Shown: positions 47,401 to 55,999 of the stretch, piece after piece | Position numbering within the stretch: the stretch's first letter is position 1 | Layout: each line of letters starts with the position of its first letter | Source: Arsukibacterium sp. UBA5043 | GTDB taxonomy: Bacteria > Pseudomonadota > Gammaproteobacteria > Enterobacterales > Alteromonadaceae | DNA: 64,000 nucleotides | NCBI GenBank assembly: GCA_002415085.1 | Contig: DIBV01000013.1 | Coordinates: 233,262 to 297,261, forward strand | Reading direction: 5' to 3' | The notes under the pieces: model-generated | Database searches by the model: none | What the model saw: the letters and a program-made list of their open reading frames with translations, nothing else | What the model was told of the DNA's origin: nothing | Program-made: the position numbers and the translations under genes

Positions 47401-48413
47401 ATCGGGTAGGCTTTCATAATATTGGCAGCAACCAGACCCAGGGTGTGATTGTGATGTCGATTGATGATGGCAGCGGCCTGACTGATTTAGACCCGATGCA
47501 TGACGCCTTAGTGGTAATGGTTAACGGCACCGCGCAGGAGCAGTCACACACTGTGCCTACTGCTACCGGTTTTGACTTGCACCCGCTACAGCAGGCGTCA
47601 GTTGATACTAATGTCAGTATGGCCAGCTTTACCGCGGGTACCGATGAAGGAACCTTTACTGTGCCGGCCTACAGCATGGCGGTATTTGTTAAAGCGCAAA
47701 TGGGTGAGCAAGGCCCGGGCTTAGCCGCGGATGCCACCTTAGGTGCACCGGATATTCCACCGTATGAAGCCACAACCATATTTGTCCGCGGTGGAATGAA
47801 TGACTGGGGCGAAAACGATGCCTTTAACTATGCTGGCGCGGGTATTTATAGTGCCACCCTGAATATTAATGCCGGTAGTTATGAGTTTAAGGTGGCTTCA
47901 GGGGATTGGTCTGCGGTTAATCTGGGCGCGGGTGCGGCGGGCAATCAGGTTGTAGTTGATACGCCTATCGTCATTGCACCAAGCAACGATAACCTGCTGT
48001 TAAATATTCCAAGCACCTCTGCTTACGTATTTACCTTAAATGCAGTAAATCCGGCAGCACCTACGCTAACGGTTAGCGAGTATGTGCCTTACGGCGCCAC
48101 TACGGTGTTCTTGCGGGGTGGCATGAATGACTGGGGTGAAGCGGATGCCTTCCAGTACCTGGGAGCAAACCAGTACAGCGTCGATATCAGTATCAACGCC
48201 GGCAGCTATGAGTTTAAAGTCGCGTCCAGTGACTGGGCCACAGTAAATATGGGGGCGGGGCCGGACGGTGCCACAGTATCCGAGGGCACCCCACTGCGTA
48301 TTCAGGGCAGCAACGACAATCTGAATATGAACTTTGCCGAAAACGCGGTATATAACTTCCTGTTAGATGCCACATTAACAGAAACACCCGAGCTGACGGT
48401 GACCAGGAAATAA
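44427..48413 (+). CDS. pulA: Pullulanase-type GH13 debranching lipoprotein
   Basis: Surface or periplasmic enzyme of 1,328 residues that cleaves alpha-1,6 branches in starch-like glucans. The lipobox is LAAC with Cys28. Residues about 85-190 look like a CBM41 domain (FYNRPDDNYNGYRLHTWN). A CBM48-like segment follows (VHYAEGNITAAVWGPTARSM near 350). The GH13 domain has ALDVVYNHT near 637-645, nucleophile Asp716 in FRFDIMGHH, acid/base Glu745 in YGEGWNFG and stabilising Asp853 in SKHDNETLW. Two C-terminal modules with a 109-residue period start near 1115 and 1224. It is probably co-transcribed with the TonB receptor. Confidence 0.93.
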   Translation: MFKPTIFNIKSLLRLSTLAITVSVLAACGDSTEPGEVLLTCNVPQIPDASGVECIDPPPLSCPTGQFPNETNDSCIVGKDPNAPVPVVFAGENQAVLFYNRPDDNYNGYRLHTWNNEACDAYQDSSIAESWANGLIHDGVDTNYGAYWILELKPGYAGTEGACGNFIIHIGTDDAGKDPGADMRMPLSQDDPDFSRMNWVFSGVNSVFEFPVVSLGVSIQGAAGHWLDTNTFIWNSAIADTANEIKLFYAADADLAVNNNDELEGSSIELTPAELSDEQKALVPHMANAAAFSADFTADEAKAMAKNQLALAAYNSDGELVAASYVQVAKVLDALYTTGDNSALNADLGVHYAEGNITAAVWGPTARSMTLKVYNSDKTVAASHSMSLDAQTGVWSYSGAESALDRKFYRYEITVYHPLTRAVETIESTDPYSVSVSTNGRYSQFVNLADADLAPEGWSERTVPVVANPEDSVIYEGHVRDFSIRDSSTSAANRGKYLAFTEMESAPVSHLKKLADNGLTHFHVLPLNDQANIEERANRRINLTDTVAQLCALNADAPVCGVASDSATLQSLLEGYLPYSDDAQALVESIRRIDGFNWGYDPHHFIAVEGSYASDPEGAVRIKEVRAMVKALNDIGLRVALDVVYNHTSSSGLFDNSVFDKLVPGYYHRYNEVTGVIERSTCCENTATEHKMFDKFIKDSLVILARDFGFNDFRFDIMGHHPKDNLLAARDAVRAVDANTYFYGEGWNFGEVADNRLFTQAKQQDMAGTEVGTFNDRIREGVRSAAIFSGVNNDGNLAEQDIIRISLAGTLKDYVLKNYRDITGPASSANWNGQAAGYAEDPADIINYVSKHDNETLWDILQNRLPQTLSVTERVRAQNMAIALPLMSQGIPFLQMGGDFLRSKSMDRDSYDSGDWFNYVDFTMQTNNWAVGLPLAEKNRDSWDSIATLFLNPQTQVSSTDIMFASDVFAEFLAIRSGSPLFRLTTGQDVMDRVGFHNIGSNQTQGVIVMSIDDGSGLTDLDPMHDALVVMVNGTAQEQSHTVPTATGFDLHPLQQASVDTNVSMASFTAGTDEGTFTVPAYSMAVFVKAQMGEQGPGLAADATLGAPDIPPYEATTIFVRGGMNDWGENDAFNYAGAGIYSATLNINAGSYEFKVASGDWSAVNLGAGAAGNQVVVDTPIVIAPSNDNLLLNIPSTSAYVFTLNAVNPAAPTLTVSEYVPYGATTVFLRGGMNDWGEADAFQYLGANQYSVDISINAGSYEFKVASSDWATVNMGAGPDGATVSEGTPLRIQGSNDNLNMNFAENAVYNFLLDATLTETPELTVTRK
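47769..48413 (+). repeat. Duplicated 109-residue C-terminal module of the pullulanase
   Basis: Two tandem copies, starting at 47769 and 48096 (327 bp apart), encode near-identical segments. Shared motifs are RGGMNDWGE, INAGSYEFKVAS and VN(L/M)GAG. The pattern of Trp and Tyr in short strands suggests a beta-sandwich, possibly for alpha-glucan binding. The family was not identified with certainty. Confidence 0.75.
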
Positions 48414-48428
48414 ACTGCTAAACTGATG

Positions 48429-48459
48429 AAAAAAGCTGCAGCCCGTCTGCAGCTTTTTT
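48429..48459. terminator. Bidirectional terminator after pulA
   Basis: AAAAAAGCTGCAG / CTGCAGCTTTTTT is a perfect 13-bp stem with a five-base loop and T-runs on both strands. It touches the stop of the convergent TPR gene. Confidence 0.9.
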
Positions 48460-49511
48460 TATGCTTCGGGCAGAGGCCACACACATTGAACAACATTGCC
48501 GAACCAGGGTCGGTCAAAGATTGGACGGGCTGCTGGCTCTGCAATGCTAATATTTACCTGTAATGGTGTTGCCATGTAACGGTGAAGCAAAATCTGTACT
48601 TTTGCATCTTCTATCTGCTGATATGAGTCGAGCAATTGCTGCCGGATTTGGTCACTAACCGGCTGTTGTTGCAGTTGCTCAAACCGGGTATGCAGCCAAA
48701 ACAACAAAGCCTGTTTTTCTTTATTAGGAAAGCTAAGGGTCAATGCGGCAGTAGGGCTGTATAGGCGTTGAAAACTGGTTAAATCGTCCTGAACCAAGAA
48801 TGTAAATAACAGGTTGATACCTGCCGATATTTGACCGGCACGCACACTGCTAGACTGATAGTGGCCTAATGCTGTGCGAAAATGGGACTCAGCGAGGGCG
48901 ATATTAGCCTGTTCGAGAGCAAGCAAACCAAGATTATTTTCTGTCATTGCCAGTATCTTGATCTGACCGGTCTGCTCTGCTAAAAGTCGGGCTCTGGTAA
49001 ATAAAAGGCGGGCCTTTTCGGTTTCATTTAACTGACGGGCTACCAGTGCCATACTGTTGCCTAACGTTAACCGCTGCCGGTCAGTACTAGCATGTTTGTA
49101 AGAGCATTCTAAACTGCTTATTGCTTCATTCAGGTAGTTGTTGCGCCTGAGCCAAATGCCTAGTGCACTGGTTATTGGTGTAAGTTGTTCTTTAAAGTAA
49201 GGGTGCTGGTGATGCTCAAAAATGTCGTCCAGCGCTCTGATTAACCGATCCATCTTATTGGTCGGCACTGCAGCTCTGAGTACTAATACCTGATGGCGAA
49301 TAAACAGCTCAGGTGCCAGGGCAGCAGGCTTTGTGATGCTGTCCAGTAGCAGCAGTGTTTGAGCCGGGTTTACCGTCAGATAATCTTCTGCTTCATCCAG
49401 TGTCGCTGTAATACTGGCATCTGCCGTCAGATAAAAAGAAGATAGCATCGTTATTAGGGTGAAAATAAATACGCGACGCTTCGGCAAGATTAACACCGCA
49501 ATGGTATGCAC
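48459..49511 (-). CDS. Secreted TPR-repeat protein
   Basis: Protein of 350 residues with an N-terminal hydrophobic segment (about 11-32, ending TADA) that may be a signal peptide or membrane anchor. Residues about 35-300 have helical repeats with TPR-like spacing, for instance AMTENNLGLLALEQANIALAE near residue 192. It lacks a C-terminal kinase, GGDEF or DNA-binding domain of the sort often attached to such sensors. Its function is unknown. It starts with GTG and is transcribed towards pulA, so it is not co-transcribed with the starch genes. Confidence 0.62.
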   Translation of the reverse strand: MHTIAVLILPKRRVFIFTLITMLSSFYLTADASITATLDEAEDYLTVNPAQTLLLLDSITKPAALAPELFIRHQVLVLRAAVPTNKMDRLIRALDDIFEHHQHPYFKEQLTPITSALGIWLRRNNYLNEAISSLECSYKHASTDRQRLTLGNSMALVARQLNETEKARLLFTRARLLAEQTGQIKILAMTENNLGLLALEQANIALAESHFRTALGHYQSSSVRAGQISAGINLLFTFLVQDDLTSFQRLYSPTAALTLSFPNKEKQALLFWLHTRFEQLQQQPVSDQIRQQLLDSYQQIEDAKVQILLHRYMATPLQVNISIAEPAARPIFDRPWFGNVVQCVWPLPEA

Positions 49512-49670
49512 AGATTAGTACTATACAACTCCCACTACCGATTTTCAAAACCCAGCCTTACAATGTCAGCAATACTAAGCGAGTGACGGCGTGTCGCTCT
49601 TCACATTTTTCTAACTGATTAAAAAGCTGGTCTATACTAATGCAGGTTTTACTGTACTAGGAGAAGCTGA

Positions 49671-50012
49671 ATGAAGCAGGTGTTAGTGGGTGGCGTGGTA
49701 ACGATGTTGTTGTTAACCAGTCAGCAGTTGCTGGCGCAACAGCAAGCCGGGCAAAGTATGCATTGCCAGCTGGGTGATGCAGTACGGGTGATTGAAGTGG
49801 TATACCCTGACGGCGGTGAGCTGCCGTGCGAAGTGCATTACACCAAAGACGGTACCGGCACTGTGCTGTGGCGGGCCAGCAATGAGGCCGGATACTGTGA
49901 ACAGCAGGCCGCAAACTTTGTTGAAAAACAGCGGGGCTGGGGCTTTGAATGTGTGGCCATGCCCTCTGCCAATGAAAACGCTGACAGCAATGACAGTAAA
50001 AGCAGGCAATAA
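49671..50012 (+). CDS. Small secreted protein with four cysteines
   Basis: Protein of 113 residues with a signal peptide (about 1-22, ending LLAQQ). The mature part has four cysteines, in MHCQLGD, LPCEVHYTK, GYCEQQA and FECVAMP, consistent with two periplasmic disulfides. The tail is acidic and serine/asparagine-rich. TAGGAG precedes the ATG. No family is recognised with confidence, although the cysteine layout looks conserved rather than random. Confidence 0.6.
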   Translation: MKQVLVGGVVTMLLLTSQQLLAQQQAGQSMHCQLGDAVRVIEVVYPDGGELPCEVHYTKDGTGTVLWRASNEAGYCEQQAANFVEKQRGWGFECVAMPSANENADSNDSKSRQ

Positions 50013-50025
50013 TTGATACCGGTTA

Positions 50026-51756
50026 TTATTGGGCGATGCTTATTAGCAGTTGCTGCACCTGGTGCTGGATGTCAGCTGCCAGCGCTGGGGTTAGCATAAC
50101 CCGCTGCAAGTAACTTTGTGCTTCGCCGTGCCGGCCAGCTTTTAGTAATATTTGGGCGGCCTGCAGATTGGCGTTGGCGTCGTGTGGTAGTGCATCGGCG
50201 ATGATTTTTAAGGTTTTTAATAGCATATCGCCATCGCCCTGCTGGTGATAATACTGTGCATTGCGATTTTGCAGGCTGAGCCAGTCCAGTTTGCCCGCGA
50301 CATATGCCTGGCCCCACTGCTGCTGTACTGTTTGTGCTGGCGGGAACTGCACTTGCTGCGGCTGCGGGCTAAACGGATAGTCGGCTTTCAGCTGTAAAAT
50401 ACGCAAATAGCCTGCATGCTCTTCGGCTGGGGTAATGGGTCTTTCCTGCCAGGCAATTTCTGGGGGGACCGGCTTGTGCCAGCTGCCCAATGCCTGGTTG
50501 CGACCCAGCGCGTTATAAAAACTGTCTGCCAGTAAAAAATAACCCTGCACGTTAGGATGCACATGCTCCAACAGCAGGTTGTTGCCGGTTACACCGTCAG
50601 GCGAATTAGCGATAAAAGCCGCTTCGTTGTCAACCAGGGTAGCGTTGTAGCGCCTTGCCAGCTGCCTGATCTGCTGGTTAATGGCTTCGGGTGCCCGAAA
50701 GCGCAATAGATCGTGTTCTTTTGCCAGCAAAAACTGAGCGTTAGCTTGCCGATGCTGGTTGCGCTGCTGATGCACCAGAGCCAGCTGATAATGAAAATCG
50801 GCTGAATGCTCTGCATCTGCCTGCGAGCTGAGCGTCGAGAGCAAAGCGGCATCGTTACTGTCTGCTGTACCCGCCTCGGTATTGGCCTCTGCCAATTGTT
50901 GTAGCTGTAGTTTTGCTGTGGCTGGGATCGGTTTGCTGTTAAAGGGTGGCTGGCCGGCCAAATTGCTGACCAGCGTGCTGATATACACCGGAATGCCTGC
51001 CCGCTGATACTTAGCCAGCAACCGGCTGAGGTTGCTGTCAAACTGCTTAAGGCCAGCCTGAAACTGTGCTGAGCCAAGCGCAATGTCTTTATCCCGCGCC
51101 ACTCTGGCCATAAAGGTGCGGCTGCTTTCATCGGCGCCCTGCAGCGGTTGGTTCAGCTGCTGATACAACTGCTCCATCAGCTGAAAGCTGTGTAATTTAC
51201 GCAAGCTGATCATCAGCCGGGTAGCGCCAGGGCTTTGTCCGGCCAGATAATGTGAACCCACCCCGAGCAATCCCAGATATTCGTTATGGCCAGCATAAAT
51301 GAGTACCGCATCCGGTTTAATGGCAATAATTTCATCGGCCAGGTCCAGCAAGGTATAGCTGTTAACAGCAGCTAAGGCAGTATTAACCACTTCTACCCGT
51401 TGGCCGCTAAAAGTGCGGCTTAGCCGTTGCTCCAGCATCGCCGCCAGTGAGGCTCCGGCGCCATACGGATAACCGGCAGCGGTTGAACCGCCTTGCACCA
51501 CTACCCGGATGGCGTTAGCAGGCTTGTCTGCCAGCACAAATGCCGGCTCCATTTTAACGCTAGGCAGCTGAGTATTATTGGCAAAATAACGTTTAACAAT
51601 ATCGGTTTCGCTAACCAGATAGGCCGGATTGGCCGGGTTGGTTTTAAATAAAGGCCAGTTATTGCCGGCACCGGTTGCCCGTAACGCCAGTTCTGCCAGT
51701 ACTACCACCAGTAGTGGTAAGGCCAGGGCAATGGCCCGAAATATCCAGATTCGCAT
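50026..51756 (-). CDS. Membrane-anchored SGNH/GDSL hydrolase with TPR segments (paralogue 2)
   Basis: Protein of 576 residues. One N-terminal membrane segment (about 5-25) puts the rest outside the cytoplasm. SGNH blocks: Ser91 in VQGGSTAAGYPYG, Asn158 in YAGHNEYLG, and His400 in LLEHVHPN. Here Glu397 takes the usual Asp position of DxxH. A helical TPR-like stretch is inserted at about 310-355 between blocks III and V, and another is at the C-terminus. The family usually adds or removes acyl groups from glycans. Its start is five bases after the stop of the upstream paralogue. The divergent carbamoyltransferase group lies beyond that paralogue. Confidence 0.78.
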   Translation of the reverse strand: MRIWIFRAIALALPLLVVVLAELALRATGAGNNWPLFKTNPANPAYLVSETDIVKRYFANNTQLPSVKMEPAFVLADKPANAIRVVVQGGSTAAGYPYGAGASLAAMLEQRLSRTFSGQRVEVVNTALAAVNSYTLLDLADEIIAIKPDAVLIYAGHNEYLGLLGVGSHYLAGQSPGATRLMISLRKLHSFQLMEQLYQQLNQPLQGADESSRTFMARVARDKDIALGSAQFQAGLKQFDSNLSRLLAKYQRAGIPVYISTLVSNLAGQPPFNSKPIPATAKLQLQQLAEANTEAGTADSNDAALLSTLSSQADAEHSADFHYQLALVHQQRNQHRQANAQFLLAKEHDLLRFRAPEAINQQIRQLARRYNATLVDNEAAFIANSPDGVTGNNLLLEHVHPNVQGYFLLADSFYNALGRNQALGSWHKPVPPEIAWQERPITPAEEHAGYLRILQLKADYPFSPQPQQVQFPPAQTVQQQWGQAYVAGKLDWLSLQNRNAQYYHQQGDGDMLLKTLKIIADALPHDANANLQAAQILLKAGRHGEAQSYLQRVMLTPALAADIQHQVQQLLISIAQ

Positions 51757-51761
51757 CGGGC

Positions 51762-53573
51762 TTAGTCTCCTGCTGCCAATTGTTGAAGTAATTGCTGTTG
51801 CTGACGCAACGCCACCTTGTGCTGCGGCTGCTGTGCCAGGACCCGCTCTACTTCTGCCAGCGCCCGCCTAAGCTGTTGCTGGTAATAATAACTGCGGGCC
51901 AGCATTAAGCGATAGTCGGTATTCTCTGGTGCGATGGCCACGGCTTTGCGCTGATAATGGGCTGCCAGAGGCAGTTGCTGGCTATCGAAATACAATTGGC
52001 CAGCCACAAAAGCCATATGACTCTCGGTAGGCAACGCATCCGCTAATAACGCCGCAACTTTGGCGGCATCGCTAATCCGGCCCTGCTGCTGATACAGGGT
52101 AACCAGCCGCTGACTGGCCTTAAGCCAGCTTAAGCCATTGCTGCGCTCGCGTGCCAGTGCAATAAAGGGGTTGCTGTCAGGTGCAAAGCTGACCGGTTGT
52201 GGTGATGCGACAAAAGGATAATCGGCGGTCAGCTGGCGCACCTTAAATTGTGCCAGTGCCAGATCCACTTCGGTTAAGGGAATGTCGGCCAGCGCTTGCG
52301 CGGGCGGTATCACACCGGTTTCAACCTGGTTCAGCCCCAGTTGTTGCTGCAACTCGGGCAAAAACGCTTCAGCCAGATAAAAATAGCCCAGCTGGTTAGG
52401 GTGCAGATGCTCCAGCATCAGTTGCTTGTCAATTATGCCATCAGGGCTGTGCCGGCGCAGCAGTGCCTCACTGTCTATCAAAGGGAGATTAAAATCGCTA
52501 CTTAACTTCTTCAGGGTTATGTTGATGGTCGCGGGTGCCCGAAAGCGCAGCAAATCATGCTCGCGCGCCAGCTGATAGTGGGCCAGTGCCTGCTGTTTGT
52601 CACCACGTTGCTGGTACAATCCGGCCAGTTGAAAGTGCCAGCTGGCAATATCGGATTCCGCATTCAGTGCCTGTTGCAGTTGCGGGATAGTCGGGTTTGG
52701 CAGTGCGGGCTTTGCCGAGACAAAAGGCGGCTGGTCGGCTTCGTTACTGGCAACGGTGCTAAGCAGAACAGGAATGCCAGCAGCCTGATATTTTGTCAGC
52801 AACAGGCCCATGTTGGCATGAAACTGTTCAATGCCAGCATTAAACAGGGCCGTGTCTTTACCAATTTCAGTATGGCGGGCAATTTGGGCCATCATGGTGC
52901 GGTTTGGTTGCAGGCTTGCAGGCGGGCTGACGCTGATATAAACACGTTGCAGCGCCTGAAATAATGCCAGTTTACGCAGCTTTAAATACAGCAGTTTAGT
53001 GCCGTGATTATACTCACCGGCAAAGGCAGACCCTACCCCCATTACCCCTAAAAACTCATTGTGGCCAGCATATACCAGCACCAGATCAGGCTTAAGCGCA
53101 ATGACTTCATCACTGATATCCAGCAGGGTATAGGAGTTTATTGCCGCCATAGCCAGGTTAATAACTTCAATATTCTGTTCGGGATACAATCGTTTTAAGC
53201 GTTGTTGCAACATGGCCGCCGGTGCGCCCCAGCGGCCATAAGGAAAGCCGGCAGCTGAAGAGCCGCCAATAAAAATGATCCGCTGCTGGTTCGGCGCTTT
53301 TCTGGCCTGAAAATACTGGGTGTCGGGGCTAACCTGCGGCGCCAGCTCAGGCGCGGCAAAATAGCGGTTAATCAGGGCCGGGTTGGCTTGCTGGTACCCT
53401 GCCATCGCTGGTACCGGTACCACTAACGGATAGCGTTGATACAGGCTGGTCTGGCGTAGCAGTAACTCTGCCAGCAGCAGTAATATAAGGGGTAACGCCA
53501 GGGCAATACTGTAAAACACTACTTTTTTACGGGTGAGTGTCTTGTTAGCTGTTACGGGCGGATAATCGGTCAT
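51762..53573 (-). CDS. Membrane-anchored SGNH/GDSL hydrolase with TPR segments (paralogue 1)
   Basis: Protein of 603 residues and the paralogue of the next gene. A cytoplasmic N-tail leads to one membrane segment (about 18-39). Ser105 in FIGGSSAAGFPYG, Asn172 in YAGHNEFLG and His391 in MLEHLHPN are the likely catalytic and oxyanion residues, again with Glu (388) in place of the usual Asp. TPR-like segments occur at about 310-345 (SWHFQLAGLYQQRGDKQQAL) and about 490-603. The intergenic region to the divergent carbamoyltransferase is about 150 bp. The two hydrolases probably work on the same modified polymer but may have different specificities. Confidence 0.78.
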   Translation of the reverse strand: MTDYPPVTANKTLTRKKVVFYSIALALPLILLLLAELLLRQTSLYQRYPLVVPVPAMAGYQQANPALINRYFAAPELAPQVSPDTQYFQARKAPNQQRIIFIGGSSAAGFPYGRWGAPAAMLQQRLKRLYPEQNIEVINLAMAAINSYTLLDISDEVIALKPDLVLVYAGHNEFLGVMGVGSAFAGEYNHGTKLLYLKLRKLALFQALQRVYISVSPPASLQPNRTMMAQIARHTEIGKDTALFNAGIEQFHANMGLLLTKYQAAGIPVLLSTVASNEADQPPFVSAKPALPNPTIPQLQQALNAESDIASWHFQLAGLYQQRGDKQQALAHYQLAREHDLLRFRAPATINITLKKLSSDFNLPLIDSEALLRRHSPDGIIDKQLMLEHLHPNQLGYFYLAEAFLPELQQQLGLNQVETGVIPPAQALADIPLTEVDLALAQFKVRQLTADYPFVASPQPVSFAPDSNPFIALARERSNGLSWLKASQRLVTLYQQQGRISDAAKVAALLADALPTESHMAFVAGQLYFDSQQLPLAAHYQRKAVAIAPENTDYRLMLARSYYYQQQLRRALAEVERVLAQQPQHKVALRQQQQLLQQLAAGD

Positions 53574-53721
53574 TGCTTAAGTAATCAGCGGCAGGATATC
53601 AACGACGGTAACCGATGTTTTTAAGCGCAGCAAGTTTTGGCGCATTTGAACTACCGGCAATTGTCAATTAAGGTTACTTTAGATAAGTATTTTATAATGG
53701 GTGCTGCTCGACAGCCGGCTT

Positions 53722-55560
53722 ATGCAATATATTCTGGGTATTTCCTGTTTTTACCACGATAGTGCGGCGTGTTTACTGGCCGACGGAGTTATTGTGGCTG
53801 CGGCCCAGCAGGAGCGTTTTAGCCGGTTAAAGCACGATGCAGGGTTTCCCGCCGATGCCATCCGCTATTGTTTAGCCGAGGCCGGGATCGGGGTGACTGA
53901 TTTAAGCGCCGTAGTGTTTTACGATAAACCGCTGTTAAAGTTCGAGCGTTTACTGGAAACCTATCTGGCCCATGTGCCCCGGGGTTTTCGCTCCTTTCTG
54001 ACCGCTATGCCGGTATGGTTAAAAGAAAAGTTGTATCTGAAAACCGTGCTGCGCCGCGAGCTTCGCACTTTGGCAGGTATGGATAGAAAAACCACACTGC
54101 CACAGTTGTTGTTTAGTCAGCATCATCAGGCACATGCTGCCTCAGCCTTTTATCCCAGCCCCTATCAGAACGCGGCTGTTATCTGTCTGGATGGGGTTGG
54201 CGAGTGGGCTACCTCTACTATCTGGCACGGTAAAGACACCAGCTTAACTCCATTGTTCGAATTGCAGTTTCCGCATTCGCTGGGGTTGCTCTATTCTGCC
54301 TTTACTTACTACTGTGGTTTTAAAGTTAACTCCGGTGAATATAAGCTAATGGGCCTGGCGCCTTACGGCGAACCACGTTTTGTAGAAACCATTTATCGAG
54401 AGCTGATTAAGGTAAAACCTGACGGCAGCTTTGCCCTGAATATGGCCTATTTTAGCTATCCGGTGGGCTCGCGCATGGTAAACCGCAAGTTTGAACAGTT
54501 ATTTGGTGTGCCGCCCTTAAGCGCTGAGGCAACGCCCAGCCAGTTTTATCTGGATTTAGCCCGTTCGGTGCAGCAGGTTACCGAAGAAATTGTGCTGAAA
54601 ATTGCCCATCATGCCCATCGTTTAACCGGAGCAACAAAGCTGTGTCTGGCTGGTGGCGTGGCGCTGAATTGTGTGGCCAATGGTCGCTTGTTACGGGATG
54701 GACCCTTTAGTGATATATGGGTGCAGCCGGCAGCCGGTGATGCTGGTGGCGCATTGGGCGCTGCGCTGCTGGCCTGGCATCAGTATTTTCAGCAGAGCAG
54801 AGCGGCAGATGAGCAGCATGATCAGATGCAGGGTAGCTATTTGGGACCGGCTTATAGCGATACCGAAATAGGTCGATTACTTGCAAGTCAACAAGTGCCA
54901 TATCAGCAATTAAGTGACAATATGCTGTATCACACCACCGCGGGTTTACTGGCAGCAGGCCAGGTAGTGGGCTGGTTTCAGGGGCGGATGGAGTTTGGCC
55001 CCAGAGCTCTGGGTAACCGCTCTATTTTAGCTGACGCCAGAAGCACTGCTATGCAAAGCATTCTTAATATAAAAATTAAACAACGTGAATCGTTCCGGCC
55101 CTTTGCCCCGGCGGTATTAACTGAACATGCCAGCGAATATTTTGATCTTAGTGCTGAAAGCCCTTATATGTTGCTGGTGGCTAAAGTGAACCCTGAATTG
55201 TGTATTAGCCTGCCGCCAGAAACCCGCGGCTTAGCCAAACAGGCAGAGCAGCGCTCTAGTCTGCCCGCCATTACTCATATTGATTATAGCGCCAGGGTGC
55301 AAACGGTGAGTAAGTCGGGTAATCCACGGTTTCATCATTTGCTGCAAACCTTTCACGAATTGACGGGAACGCCAATACTGATTAATACCTCGTTTAATGT
55401 TCGGGGCGAGCCGCCGGTTTGTAGTCCGGCTGAAGCGTTACAGGGCTTTCTGGCTACCGACATGGATTATCTGGTGCTGGGCAACTGTATCCTGAGTAAA
55501 GCTGAGCAGGACCCGGCACAGTTGGCCGCTGCCAGATTGCGCAGTTTTGCAAATGACTAA
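53722..55560 (+). CDS. Carbamoyltransferase, NodU/CmcH family
   Basis: Enzyme of 612 residues that moves a carbamoyl group from carbamoyl phosphate, through carbamoyl-AMP, to a hydroxyl. The N-terminus YILGISCFYHDSAACLL starts the Kae1-like domain. HHQAH near residues 134-138 in SQHHQAHAASAF holds the metal-binding histidines. The C-terminal domain has FQGRMEFGPRALGNRSIL near 420-437 and ends with the family motif LINTSFNVRGEPPV. Related enzymes modify Nod factor, cephamycin and other glycans. The ATG at 53722 gives the canonical N-terminus; a GTG seven codons upstream is in frame. It heads an operon with SxtJ-like and DUF5989 genes. Confidence 0.92.
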   Translation: MQYILGISCFYHDSAACLLADGVIVAAAQQERFSRLKHDAGFPADAIRYCLAEAGIGVTDLSAVVFYDKPLLKFERLLETYLAHVPRGFRSFLTAMPVWLKEKLYLKTVLRRELRTLAGMDRKTTLPQLLFSQHHQAHAASAFYPSPYQNAAVICLDGVGEWATSTIWHGKDTSLTPLFELQFPHSLGLLYSAFTYYCGFKVNSGEYKLMGLAPYGEPRFVETIYRELIKVKPDGSFALNMAYFSYPVGSRMVNRKFEQLFGVPPLSAEATPSQFYLDLARSVQQVTEEIVLKIAHHAHRLTGATKLCLAGGVALNCVANGRLLRDGPFSDIWVQPAAGDAGGALGAALLAWHQYFQQSRAADEQHDQMQGSYLGPAYSDTEIGRLLASQQVPYQQLSDNMLYHTTAGLLAAGQVVGWFQGRMEFGPRALGNRSILADARSTAMQSILNIKIKQRESFRPFAPAVLTEHASEYFDLSAESPYMLLVAKVNPELCISLPPETRGLAKQAEQRSSLPAITHIDYSARVQTVSKSGNPRFHHLLQTFHELTGTPILINTSFNVRGEPPVCSPAEALQGFLATDMDYLVLGNCILSKAEQDPAQLAAARLRSFAND

Positions 55561-55585
55561 CCCGTTAGCTTATTAAGGATGCATG

Positions 55586-55999
55586 ATGCAGTTGTTGTTA
55601 AAAACTGACCGCGCCGGGTTGCGTACCTTTGGCTGGCAAATGGCCATTGCCTTGCCGTTAGTGTTTTCGCTGTTGCTACCCTGGATATTGGATTCTCTTA
55701 CCGTGGCTACCTTGCCGCTATGGCCACTGATGGTAGCGGCGGTGTTTTTATTGCTGGCGGGTTTGTGGCCAACCGGCCTGTATTATCCGTACCGGGCCTG
55801 GATGGCTTTTGCCAGAGTAATGGCCTGGATCAACACGCGGCTGCTGCTTGGCCTGGTATTCTATCTGCTGCTATTGCCGCTGGGCCTGGTGCTGCAATTA
55901 CTTGGTAAGTTGCAGTATAAGCATAAACCAGCAGGTGACAGCTACTGGCTGGCGCCCGATAAAATACCCACCGCCAAAGATTTAGAGGATCCGTTTTAA
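55586..55999 (+). CDS. SxtJ-like small membrane protein
   Basis: Protein of 137 residues with three or four membrane segments (about 16-36, 42-61, 82-113). The start RAGLRTFGWQMAIALPL, the central LWPTGLYYPYRAWM and the end APDKIPTAKDLEDPF match SxtJ, a protein named from saxitoxin clusters whose function is unknown. It almost always follows a carbamoyltransferase of this type. AAGGA lies six bases before the second of two adjacent ATG codons, so that one is preferred. Its stop overlaps the next start (TAATG). Confidence 0.83.
   Translation: MQLLLKTDRAGLRTFGWQMAIALPLVFSLLLPWILDSLTVATLPLWPLMVAAVFLLLAGLWPTGLYYPYRAWMAFARVMAWINTRLLLGLVFYLLLLPLGLVLQLLGKLQYKHKPAGDSYWLAPDKIPTAKDLEDPF

Noticed and set aside
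53722-55999. SxtJ-like gene and carbamoyltransferase as evidence for saxitoxin-type toxin synthesis
   Set aside because: The core saxitoxin genes are absent, and these two families are widespread in bacteria that make no such toxin.
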